64,000 bases of DNA from Rhizobium ruizarguesonis (GTDB lineage Bacteria > Pseudomonadota > Alphaproteobacteria > Rhizobiales > Rhizobiaceae), in contig NZ_PQIG01000133.1 in NCBI RefSeq assembly GCF_012349115.1, forward strand, positions 146,760 through 210,759, read 5' to 3'. The number at the start of each line of letters is the position of its first letter. Positions within the stretch are counted from its first letter, which is position 1. Below are positions 18,040 through 25,458 of the stretch, piece by piece. A program made the position numbers and the translations under genes. The notes beneath the pieces were generated by a model. That model did not search any database. It was not told the DNA's origin and worked only from the letters and a program-made list of their open reading frames with translations.

Positions 18040-18057
18040 AGAAGGCATTGTCATGAA
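18024..18057 (+). repeat. Tandem 17-bp duplication across a start codon
   Basis: GAAGGCATCGTCATGAA (18024-18040) is followed directly by GAAGGCATTGTCATGAA (18041-18057), differing in one base. The first copy contains an ATG (18036) opening a six-codon frame that ends in TGA at 18054-18056; the second copy contains the start of the ThDP enzyme (18053), giving an ATGA overlap. Because 17 is not a multiple of three, the two starts are out of frame. Confidence 0.85.
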
Positions 18058-19711
18058 GAAGACGGGCGGAGAACTGATCGTCGAGGCGCTGAAGGCGAAC
18101 GGCGTCAGGCGTCTCTCCTGCGTGCCCGGCGAGAGCTTCCTCGCCGTGCTCGACGCGTTGCGCGACAGCGATATCGACGTCCTTGTCTGCCGCCAGGAGG
18201 GCGGAGCGGCGATGATGGCGGATTGTTGGGGCAGGCTGACCGGCGAACCCGGCATCTGCATGGTGACCCGCGGCCCCGGCGCCACCAACGCCTCCGCCGG
18301 CCTGCATATCGCTAAGCAGGACTCGATCCCGATGATCCTGTTTATCGGCCAGGTGCAGCGCGAAGCACGTGAGCGCGAGGCCTTCCAGGAGGTCGAGTTC
18401 CGCCGCGCCTTCACCGAATTCGCCAAATGGGTGGGCGAGATCGACGATGCCGCCCGTATTCCCGAATTCGTCACCCGCGCCTTTGCGGTCGCAACTTCCG
18501 GCCGTCCCGGCCCTGTGGTGCTGACGCTGCCGGAGGACATGCTGCGCGATGAGGTCGAAGCACCCCGCGCCAGGCACTATGCCACCGTCGAGGCCCATCC
18601 CGGCCGCCGCCAGGTCGACGATCTCTATGTAAGACTGCTGAAGGCCGAGCGGCCAATGGTAATCCTTGGCGGTACGCGCTGGGATGCCGATGCGGTCGCC
18701 GATTTTCAGAGCTTCGCCGAACGTTTTCACCTGCCTGTCGGCTGCTCCTTTCGCCGGCAGATGCTGTTCGATCATCTCCATCCCTGCTACGCCGGCGATG
18801 TCGGTATCGGCATCAATCCGGCGCTGGCAAAGGAGATCAGGGAGAGCGACCTGCTGATCCTGCTTGGCAGCCGCATGTCGGAAATGCCGTCCTCGTCCTA
18901 TACGCTGATCGATATCCCCTACCCCCAGCAATCGCTGGTGCATATCTATCCCGACCCTTCCGAGCTCGGCCGCGTCTACCGTCCGGATCTTGCCATCTGC
19001 GCGGCACCTGCCGATTTCGTCGCCGCACTCGCCGATCTGGAAGCGCCGGCCGAACCGCTCTGGGCGGAGCGCACCACCCGCCTGCACCAGGCCTATCTCG
19101 CCTGGTCGAAGCCGCCCTTGAGCGGACCGGGCGCCGTCCAGATGGGGCCGATCATGGAATGGCTGGAGGCCAATACCGGGCCGCAGACGATCTTCACCAA
19201 TGGTGCGGGCAACTACGCCACCTGGGTGCACCGCTTCCATCGTTTTCGCCGCTTCAACACCCAAGCCGCCCCCACCTCCGGGTCAATGGGTTACGGCCTG
19301 CCGGCCGCCGTCGCCGCCAAGCGTCTCTTTCCCGAGCGCGAGGTCATCTGTTTTGCCGGCGACGGCTGCTTCCTGATGCACGGCCAGGAATTCGCCACCG
19401 CCATCCGCTACGGCCTGCCGATCATCGCAGTTGTCGTCAACAACGGCATCTACGGGACGATCCGCATGCATCAGGAGCGCGAGTATCCCGGCCGCGTCAG
19501 CAGCACCGATCTGACCAATCCCGACTTCGCGGCCCTTGCCCGCGCCTATGGCGGCCACGGCGAGACGGTGGAGACGACGGCGGATTTCGCCCCGGCCTTC
19601 GAGCGGGCACGCGCCAGCAGCAAGCCGGCAATCATCGAGGTCAAGCTCGATCCTGAAGCGATCACACCGACACGCACGCTCTCCGAAATCGCGCAAACAA
19701 AAAGCCGGTGA
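18053..19711 (+). CDS. ThDP-dependent enzyme, acetolactate-synthase-like
   Basis: Thiamine-diphosphate enzyme of 552 residues with the three domains of the acetohydroxyacid synthase/decarboxylase superfamily. The catalytic Glu is in CRQEGG (Glu49); T-R-G-P-G-A-T-N follows, and the ThDP motif runs from GDG to NN at about residues 436-464. It is not ilvB: there is no small subunit gene and it follows a CoA-transferase, so a decarboxylase or carboligase acting on an unusual 2-oxoacid or acyl-CoA is more likely. The ATG at 18053 follows the tandem duplication described separately; the open frame continues upstream to 17912 but that part overlaps the CoA-transferase. Confidence 0.85.
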   Translation: MKKTGGELIVEALKANGVRRLSCVPGESFLAVLDALRDSDIDVLVCRQEGGAAMMADCWGRLTGEPGICMVTRGPGATNASAGLHIAKQDSIPMILFIGQVQREAREREAFQEVEFRRAFTEFAKWVGEIDDAARIPEFVTRAFAVATSGRPGPVVLTLPEDMLRDEVEAPRARHYATVEAHPGRRQVDDLYVRLLKAERPMVILGGTRWDADAVADFQSFAERFHLPVGCSFRRQMLFDHLHPCYAGDVGIGINPALAKEIRESDLLILLGSRMSEMPSSSYTLIDIPYPQQSLVHIYPDPSELGRVYRPDLAICAAPADFVAALADLEAPAEPLWAERTTRLHQAYLAWSKPPLSGPGAVQMGPIMEWLEANTGPQTIFTNGAGNYATWVHRFHRFRRFNTQAAPTSGSMGYGLPAAVAAKRLFPEREVICFAGDGCFLMHGQEFATAIRYGLPIIAVVVNNGIYGTIRMHQEREYPGRVSSTDLTNPDFAALARAYGGHGETVETTADFAPAFERARASSKPAIIEVKLDPEAITPTRTLSEIAQTKSR

Positions 19712-19734
19712 GCACGCGCAGTGCTCACCGGCTT
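19702..19734 (-). terminator. Terminator hairpin overlapping the 3' end of the ThDP gene
   Basis: AAGCCGGTGAGCAC and GTGCTCACCGGCTT are complementary arms. On the minus strand the stem is followed by TTTTTGTTTG, so it can terminate the Rid-protein transcript coming from the other side. The plus-strand stop codon (19709-19711) lies inside the left arm. Confidence 0.7.
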
Positions 19735-19757
19735 CAGGCAATCGGAATGGTACGACT

Positions 19758-19863
19758 TAGAGCGGTTCAGCTTTTCATAGAAGCGCAGAGCCGCTCTAAT
19801 CTTTTGTTTTTTTGCGCAATCCCGGACGGAAAACCGCTTCGCACTTTTCCTGGAGTTGCTCTA
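19758..19863. repeat. RIME-type mosaic repeat (copy 1)
   Basis: A unit of two modules: TTAGAGCGG...CCGCTCTAA (19758-19799) and a second module containing GCGCAATCCCGGACGGAAAACCG and GAGTTGCTCTAG. Related modules occur at 50985-51056 and 62905-62968. Its last bases form the stop codon of the Rid protein on the minus strand. Confidence 0.75.
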
Positions 19864-20205
19864 GTCGAGTGCGGCCGTGATGATAAACTCGACCTTGTAT
19901 TTCGGCGCAGCGAGCTTGGCTTCGCTGGTGGCGCGGGCTGGCGGGTTGGCTGGATCGATCCAGCCTTCCCAGACGGCGTTCATCTCGGCGAAATCGGCGA
20001 TATCGGAGAGGTAGATGATCGTCTGCAGGATCTTCGACTTGCTGCTGCCTGATGCAGCCAGCAGGCGGTCGACTTCGGCAAGCGAGGACTTGCACTGATC
20101 GGTAACGCTTTCGCCCTCGCCGACCTGGCCTGCGAGATAGACCGTGTTGCCGTGAATGACGGCGCCGCTCATGCGCGAGCCGACGTCGATACGCTTGATG
20201 CTCAT
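19861..20205 (-). CDS. RidA/YjgF family protein
   Basis: Small cytoplasmic protein of 114 residues of the Rid family, whose best known members deaminate reactive enamine/imine intermediates made by PLP enzymes. Typical pieces are the N-terminal R-M-S-G-A-V-I-H-G-N-T-V-Y-L-A-G-Q-V and the middle ...S-K-I-L-Q-T-I-I-Y-L. The start at 20205 follows AGGAGACTATA. Its TAG stop is provided by the flanking RIME-type repeat, so the C-terminus may have been reset by that insertion. The exact Rid subgroup is not resolved. Confidence 0.9.
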   Translation of the reverse strand: MSIKRIDVGSRMSGAVIHGNTVYLAGQVGEGESVTDQCKSSLAEVDRLLAASGSSKSKILQTIIYLSDIADFAEMNAVWEGWIDPANPPARATSEAKLAAPKYKVEFIITAALD

Positions 20206-20278
20206 TATAGTCTCCTGAGTGAATGGAAGGTGGCGGCGCTGAGGTTCAACGCCGGAAAATCGGTCCCCCGGAACGGGC

Positions 20279-20617
20279 TCAATTACGGATATGGTGGGTC
20301 TTCTGGTAAATCGCCGTCGAGCGTGCGCCGGAGCGGCAATAGCCAAGCATCGGCCGCGGGAATTCATCGAGCGCGTCGACCATGCCCTGCACGGCTTCCT
20401 CGGTCACGCCCATCGGTCCAACCGGCACATGGGCGATCTCGAGGCCAAGCTCCTTGGCGCGCGCCTCGATGACGGAGAACGACGTCTGGTCGGGACTTTC
20501 GTGGTCTGGACGGTGACAGACGATCGATTTGAACCCCAGCGCCTTGATCTCGTCGAGCTCCTCCAGCGTGATCTGGCCCGAAACCGAATATTCATCGTCG
20601 ATCTGGCGAATATCCAT
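20279..20617 (-). CDS. DUF442 / beta-lactamase-hydrolase-like phosphatase domain protein
   Basis: Protein of 112 residues matching the TIGR01244/DUF442 family. CRSGARS (Cys94, Arg99) has the C-x5-R layout of dual-specificity phosphatases, and the I-V-C-H-R-P-D-H-E segment lies upstream as usual. In some bacteria the domain is fused to a persulfide dioxygenase-like beta-lactamase fold and linked to sulfide detoxification; here it stands alone. The actual substrate is unknown. It precedes the Rid gene on the same strand by 73 bp. Confidence 0.85.
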   Translation of the reverse strand: MDIRQIDDEYSVSGQITLEELDEIKALGFKSIVCHRPDHESPDQTSFSVIEARAKELGLEIAHVPVGPMGVTEEAVQGMVDALDEFPRPMLGYCRSGARSTAIYQKTHHIRN

Positions 20618-20688
20618 CGTCTTGTCTCCTCAAAAATCGTGGGCTGAAGGTCTACGACGGAGGTCTGCCAGCGTCAACAACACTTCGC

Positions 20689-21528
20689 TCACAGGAAGGC
20701 AAAGGTCAGCGCATAGCTGCGGCTCTCGCCGGGCGCCAGCATGTTGAACTCACCGGCTGCCTGAAGCTCGTCGCGCGATATCCAGCGATGCGACACCGGC
20801 TCGATACCGATGATATGGGCCGGCGCCTTCTGGTTTCGCCAGACCTGCAGATGGGGCAGCGTGTCGGCGCGGAAGCGCACGCGCAGCGTCCTGCCGCCGA
20901 TCGCGGCGATCGGTCCGAGGCGAACCTCTGCGAAACCCTCCTTCGCAGCCGGCGCCGCAACGCAGAAGATGCCGCCGGGCTCCTCGCCGAACGCCCAGGG
21001 GAAACCGCCATTCTCCAGCATCCGACCTTCAAGCCGCGTGCCCTCGTCCAGCCATTTGCCGCCGGTGTTCATGTGGTACATCAGGAAGGTCGGCACCGTC
21101 CGATCGCTCGTATTGACGACCCGGTCCTCAAGCCGCACTTCGCCGGTCGCCCCATCGATCCGCCACAGCCGCTCGATGCGCTGTGGCAGTCCTTCGACGG
21201 TGGTGATGTCGATATCGGCGCGGCATTCGGCATGGCCATTCTCGAACTTCGTCCATAGCACTTTTGCCGCATGGCCGGAGGCCGATCCGTGCAGCGGATA
21301 GACCTTGCCGTCATCCCGACCGGGAATTGGCTGGCGGTGGCGGATATGATCCGGGCCGCAGGTGAAGAGAAAGCCTTCGAGCGAGTGATCGATTCGCGCA
21401 TCACCGTCGTCGGGAATGGCGCGTTTCGGCGCGATGTCGACACCGTCGACGATGCATCCGCCGATATCCAGCACCGATGTTTCGTCCAGCATCAGGCGCG
21501 GCCCGCTTGCGGCGGCAAATTCGATCAT
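20689..21528 (-). CDS. Aldose 1-epimerase-like protein (DUF4432 type)
   Basis: A 279-residue beta-sandwich protein of the galactose-mutarotase fold. Visible marks include Y-P-L-H-G-S-A-S-G (His-containing active-site strand), F-L-M-Y-H-M-N-T-G-G and the C-terminal G-I-E-P-V-S-H-R region, matching DUF4432 proteins that bind sugars. The start at 21528 follows GAGGAGACCGTG; an open extension to 21618 is simply the translated repeat element and is rejected. No sugar operon surrounds it. Confidence 0.8.
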   Translation of the reverse strand: MIEFAAASGPRLMLDETSVLDIGGCIVDGVDIAPKRAIPDDGDARIDHSLEGFLFTCGPDHIRHRQPIPGRDDGKVYPLHGSASGHAAKVLWTKFENGHAECRADIDITTVEGLPQRIERLWRIDGATGEVRLEDRVVNTSDRTVPTFLMYHMNTGGKWLDEGTRLEGRMLENGGFPWAFGEEPGGIFCVAAPAAKEGFAEVRLGPIAAIGGRTLRVRFRADTLPHLQVWRNQKAPAHIIGIEPVSHRWISRDELQAAGEFNMLAPGESRSYALTFAFL

Positions 21529-21556
21529 CACGGTCTCCTCGGGGAATAATCGGCCC

Positions 21557-21668
21557 TTAGAGCGCCGTGCGTCCTTTCGGACGCACAAAGGACGCTCTAA
21601 CACTTTGAATTGACGCATCCTGCTTTCCGAAAATCCAATCCGATTTTCGGAAAGCAGGATGCGCTAGC
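21557..21668. repeat. RIME-type mosaic repeat (copy 2) with 21-bp perfect hairpin
   Basis: Two modules: a TTAGAGCG...CGCTCTAA unit with an internal GCGTCC/GGACGC pair (21557-21600), then a hairpin whose 21-bp arms at 21615-21635 and 21642-21662 are perfectly complementary around a six-base loop. Same modules, in the opposite orientation, form the repeat at 62800-62904. Confidence 0.8.
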
Positions 21669-21888
21669 GTTAGGTTTCGCGTCGCCATTCGTCAATCGGC
21701 GTCGCCTCCATCTTGTGCTTTTGCAGCAACCATGGATTTTGCGGAACTGACACAAGGACGCAAACGTTTATGAGTAAAAGGAAATCTTAGTGATTTTCAT
21801 ATTTTGTTCAGCACGGTTTCATAAATTCCACACTAGCGTCAAAATTGGCATGTGTGTGTCTGCCCAGTCACTGTTCGAGGTATGAGAC
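21669..21888. other. Promoter-containing gap upstream of the L,D-transpeptidase
   Basis: 220 bp without a credible gene. AT-rich stretches at 21760-21840 suggest the promoter of the plus-strand gene at 21889. No clear operator is seen. Confidence 0.35.
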
Positions 21889-23289
21889 GTGAATCGCTTT
21901 TTGAAGTCGGCATTTTGCTTCGCGGCCGTCCTGGCTGCCCTTGCGGCTGCAGCGCCGGAGGCAGGCGCGCAGCAGTTCCGCGATCGCCGCCAGAGCGATA
22001 TCGTGCTTGTGACGCCGAGCGGCGAAATCCTCGACTATGTTCCAGCTGGCTATATCTACGCCCGGGACCGTAGCGGCAATCGCGTGTTGATCGACGGCTA
22101 CGGCAATGTCGTCGCCACCGAGATGCGCGCGCGGGGCTACTATCCGCCGCGGCCGGGACCGCGGGAGGTCTATAACGACCAGTATGGCAACGACCCCTAT
22201 TATTCCGACAACAATCCCGATGGCGATACACGTTATTCAGAGCGCGGCGCCGTCACCGGCGGCATTCCGCGCGATGCCGAGATCGAACGCCGGCCGCTCG
22301 GTGAGCAGCCCTATCCCGATGATAACAGCATCGGCAATCCGCAGCCTAGCGACGATTATGCCTCGATCGACCCGGACCAGCAGATCCCGCCCGCCGACCA
22401 GCCGAACGCCGCACCCGATGAGCCCGTCATCACGCTGAAGAACAAGTCGAAGCCCGAGATCGTCGCATTGCAGGTCTTCCTCGATCGCGCCGGCATCTCT
22501 CCCGGCGTCATCGACGGCCATATGGGCTCGAACGTCACCAAGGGGATCTATGCCTATGACCAGATGACCGGCTCGAAGCTCGATCCCAACGACACCGATG
22601 CCATTCTGGAAGAGCTGCGCATGAACGGCGGCCTGCCCGTCATCAGCTACACGATCACGCCGGCCGATGCTGCTGGCCCCTTCGTCGCTGAGATCCCGGA
22701 AGATTATTCGCACAAGGCGCTGCTACCGTCGCTCGCCTACACCTCGACCACCGAAATGCTGGCCGAACGCTTCCACATGGATGAGGCCTTTCTCAAGGAG
22801 ATGAACCCCGGTGCCGATTTCACAGTTGCAGGCACCGTCATCAAGGTCGTCAATCCGGGCGAGCCGAAGAGCGGTGAAGTTGCCCGCATCATCGCCGACA
22901 AGGGCCGCAAGCAGGTCTTCGCCTATGACGGCGCCGGCAATCTCCTCGCCGCCTATCCGGCATCGATCGGCTCCACCGACACCCCCTCTCCGTCGGGCTT
23001 GGTAAATGTCGAGCGTGTCGCCCTCAATCCCGGTTATACCTATAATCCGAAGATCAATTTCCAGCAGGGTGCCAACGACAAGATCCTCAACATCCCGCCC
23101 GGCCCGAACGGCCCCGTCGGCACAGTCTGGATGGCGCTTTCCAAGCCGACATACGGCATTCACGGCACGCCCGAACCCTCGAAGATCGGCCGCACCCAGA
23201 GCCACGGCTGCATCCGTCTGACCAACTGGGATGCGACAGAGCTTGCCAAGATGGTCAAGCCGGGAGTGACGGTCGAATTCGTCGACTGA
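21889..23289 (+). CDS. L,D-transpeptidase (YkuD/ErfK family)
   Basis: Periplasmic enzyme of 466 residues that crosslinks peptidoglycan or attaches proteins to it. A signal peptide ends near E-A-G-A-Q (about residue 26). A Tyr/Gly/Pro-rich segment (about 75-170) is followed by a peptidoglycan-binding helix bundle (about 190-245), a LysM-like stretch (about 275-325) and a C-terminal YkuD domain, whose active site is HGTP...SHGCIRL with Cys441. GTG start at 21889 after a GAGG motif. Many paralogues exist in rhizobia; the cell-cycle role of this one is unknown. Confidence 0.92.
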   Translation: MNRFLKSAFCFAAVLAALAAAAPEAGAQQFRDRRQSDIVLVTPSGEILDYVPAGYIYARDRSGNRVLIDGYGNVVATEMRARGYYPPRPGPREVYNDQYGNDPYYSDNNPDGDTRYSERGAVTGGIPRDAEIERRPLGEQPYPDDNSIGNPQPSDDYASIDPDQQIPPADQPNAAPDEPVITLKNKSKPEIVALQVFLDRAGISPGVIDGHMGSNVTKGIYAYDQMTGSKLDPNDTDAILEELRMNGGLPVISYTITPADAAGPFVAEIPEDYSHKALLPSLAYTSTTEMLAERFHMDEAFLKEMNPGADFTVAGTVIKVVNPGEPKSGEVARIIADKGRKQVFAYDGAGNLLAAYPASIGSTDTPSPSGLVNVERVALNPGYTYNPKINFQQGANDKILNIPPGPNGPVGTVWMALSKPTYGIHGTPEPSKIGRTQSHGCIRLTNWDATELAKMVKPGVTVEFVD

Positions 23290-23307
23290 AATCATTCTCG
23301 CGATAGA

Positions 23308-23347
23308 AACGACAAGGCCGCCGCATCGCTCCGGCGGCCTTGTCGTT
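23308..23347. terminator. Bidirectional terminator between converging genes
   Basis: AAACGACAAGGCCGCCG and its exact complement CGGCGGCCTTGTCGTTT flank an eight-base loop. It serves the L,D-transpeptidase and, from the other side, the ParA-like gene. Confidence 0.9.
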
Positions 23348-23362
23348 TCATGTGAGAGATGT

Positions 23363-24076
23363 TCAGGCGGCCGAGCGGACCATCGGGTTCGTCACACGGG
23401 CGGATGCCACCAGCCTCACCGGCAGTTTGCGCATCATTTCCTCGGCAAAACAGGTGGCGTTTTCCCGGGCCTTGTCGAGATTGCTGACGCGCGTGGGATC
23501 AATCGTGTGCAGGGTGCCGCCACAGTCGAAGATGTCGCGGAAGGCGGAGCGTTCGATGATAGCCGTATCGAGTACCGGCACATGCCGCTCGCTGAGCAGC
23601 GACTTGACGACTTGCAGCGCCCGCGTCGTTACCATCGAGTTGACGCGGGTGAGCACCACCGAATGGCCGATCTTGATGCCGGCCTTTTCATCCAGATACT
23701 GCAGCAGTTCGAGCACCTGCGCGCCACCGCGCGCATCCATGGCACAGCCCTGGATCGGGATCAGCACGTGGTCGGAAAGGCCGACAGCTGTGGCAAGCAG
23801 CGGATTGCGCGCACCCGGCAGGTCGACGATGAAATAGTCGGTATTGTGCTTGTTCTCGCTGATATGCAGCGGCAGCGAGGCGGTTGTCACGAAATCGATG
23901 ACCGAAAGATTGGCCACATGACCAGAGATCTCGTGCCAGCGCGAAATCCAGTGCTGCGGGTCGGCGTCGAGGATGGTGACGCGATAGCCTTTGCGGGCAA
24001 GCTCGGTCGCGAGCAGGAGAACAGCGGTCGTCTTGCCGGCGCCGCCCTTGGTATTTGCGAATGTGATGACAGGCAT
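23363..24076 (-). CDS. ParA/MinD-family ATPase (orphan)
   Basis: Cytoplasmic P-loop ATPase of 237 residues. The deviant Walker A motif KGGAGKTT is at residues 10-17, the Asp of Walker A' in TILDADPQ, and FIVDLPG is Walker B. No ParB or repB-like gene is adjacent, so it is not a standard partition pair; such orphans position proteins, chemoreceptor arrays or polysaccharide machinery. Start at 24076 follows CCGAGGACCGAAC; an open extension to 24127 lacks a ribosome site. Confidence 0.88.
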   Translation of the reverse strand: MPVITFANTKGGAGKTTAVLLLATELARKGYRVTILDADPQHWISRWHEISGHVANLSVIDFVTTASLPLHISENKHNTDYFIVDLPGARNPLLATAVGLSDHVLIPIQGCAMDARGGAQVLELLQYLDEKAGIKIGHSVVLTRVNSMVTTRALQVVKSLLSERHVPVLDTAIIERSAFRDIFDCGGTLHTIDPTRVSNLDKARENATCFAEEMMRKLPVRLVASARVTNPMVRSAA

Positions 24077-24248
24077 GTTCGGTCCTCGGAAGGAAATGGT
24101 GCGAGCCGATATCGCTCTTTTACGCACCCTCGGAGCATCGTGCGGTTAATCCATCCTTTCTAATCATGGTTAACAAATTGGAAACACGCGCGGCGAAATT
24201 GCAGCCGGTATTTTTCACATCCCTAAAACTAGGGATATCGCGGCAACG

Positions 24249-24281
24249 AAAAAAGCCCGGAAAACCGAGGTTCTCCAGGCC
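24249..24281 (-). terminator. Probable terminator of the dehydrogenase cluster
   Basis: On the minus strand an imperfect GCC-GGA-AACC / GGTT-TCC-GGC stem is followed by a run of six T, 25 bp after the stop of the alcohol dehydrogenase gene. Confidence 0.65.
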
Positions 24282-24306
24282 AGTTAGTAGGTCCGCTCTT
24301 ATGTTG

Positions 24307-25458
24307 TCAGAAGCAATCCCTGAAAAGGACCTTGGTATTTTCGAGCGTCATTGCAACCGGGTTGCCGCCCGCACTCGGATCTTCGATCGCCATGGCCGAC
24401 AATTCATCGATGCGGTCGGCAGCGATTCCCATCGCCGACAGCGTCTCCGGCACCCCGAGTTCGGAGCGGAGCTTCAGCACATAGTCGTAGAACCCGTCGA
24501 AACCGCCCGAGATGCCGAGATAGGCGGCGGCGCGGCCGATCTTCTCCTCGATCGCCTTGCGGTTGAAGCGCAGCACCGCCGGCATCACCACCGCATTGGT
24601 CATGCCGTGATGGGTGTTGTAGACGGCGCCGATCGGGTGCGATAGCGCGTGGATGGCGCCGAGCCCCTTCTGGAAGGCGACCGCACCCATGGCAGCCGCC
24701 GCCATCATGTTGGCGCGGGCTTCCAGATCGGTGCCTTCCCGATAGGCGCGCGGCAGGAATTCCTTGACGAGACGCATGCCTTCGAGCGCGATGCCGGCCG
24801 ACATCGGGTGATAGAAGGGCGAGGAATAGGCCTCCAGGCAATGAGCGAAGGCATCCATGCCGGTGCCGGCCGTGATGATCTTCGGCATGCCGACCGTCAG
24901 TTCCGGATCGGAGATGACAACGCCAGGCAGGAATTTCGGATGGAAGATGATCTTCTTCACATGGGTTTCGGAATTGGTAATGACGCTGGCGCGCCCGACT
25001 TCCGAACCGGTGCCTGCCGTTGTCGGCACCGCGACGATCGGGGCGATGCCCTCAAGGCTCGCACGCGTCCACCAGTCGCCGATATCTTCGAAGTCCCAAA
25101 CCGGCCGCGTCTGGCCGGCCATGAAGGCGACGCACTTGCCCAGATCGAGGCCGGAGCCACCACCGAACGCGACGACGCCGTCATGGCCGCCGTCCTTGAA
25201 GGCCCTGACGCCAGCTTCGAGGTTCTTCTCGTTCGGGTTCGGATCGACATCGGCGAAGATCGCCCGGCCGAGACCGGCATCTTCGAGGATATCGAGCGCA
25301 GTCTTGGTGATCGCCATCGAGGCGAGGCCGCGGTCGGTGACGAGCAGCGGCTTCTTGATGCCGAGGCTCTTGCAGGCGTCGGCCAGTTCCGCGATGCGGC
25401 CCCGGCCGAGCTTGACCGATGTCGGATAGCTCCAGTTTGCGGTGATGTTGCTGCTCAT
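24307..25458 (-). CDS. Iron-containing alcohol dehydrogenase
   Basis: NAD(P)-dependent group III alcohol dehydrogenase of 383 residues. The cofactor-binding loop GGGSGLD and the metal-binding His residues in D-A-F-A-H-C-L-E-A-Y, A-L-S-H-P-I-G and N-T-H-H-G are present. Its ATG overlaps the stop of the aldehyde dehydrogenase gene by four bases (ATGA), so the two enzymes are co-translated and probably act one after the other on the same alcohol/aldehyde. The cluster also carries a glutamine-synthetase-like ligase and a formylglutamate-hydrolase-like enzyme, so the alcohol may be a gamma-glutamylated amino alcohol. Confidence 0.92.
   Translation of the reverse strand: MSSNITANWSYPTSVKLGRGRIAELADACKSLGIKKPLLVTDRGLASMAITKTALDILEDAGLGRAIFADVDPNPNEKNLEAGVRAFKDGGHDGVVAFGGGSGLDLGKCVAFMAGQTRPVWDFEDIGDWWTRASLEGIAPIVAVPTTAGTGSEVGRASVITNSETHVKKIIFHPKFLPGVVISDPELTVGMPKIITAGTGMDAFAHCLEAYSSPFYHPMSAGIALEGMRLVKEFLPRAYREGTDLEARANMMAAAAMGAVAFQKGLGAIHALSHPIGAVYNTHHGMTNAVVMPAVLRFNRKAIEEKIGRAAAYLGISGGFDGFYDYVLKLRSELGVPETLSAMGIAADRIDELSAMAIEDPSAGGNPVAMTLENTKVLFRDCF

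Noticed and set aside
18024..18057. Frameshift or assembly error at the CoA-transferase/ThDP junction
   Set aside because: The duplication leaves both frames intact and the genes' normal ends complete, so it need not be an error; recorded as a finding instead.
21529..21618. N-terminal extension of the epimerase-like protein
   Set aside because: The 30 extra residues come from translating the RIME-type element; a ribosome site GAGGAGA supports 21528.
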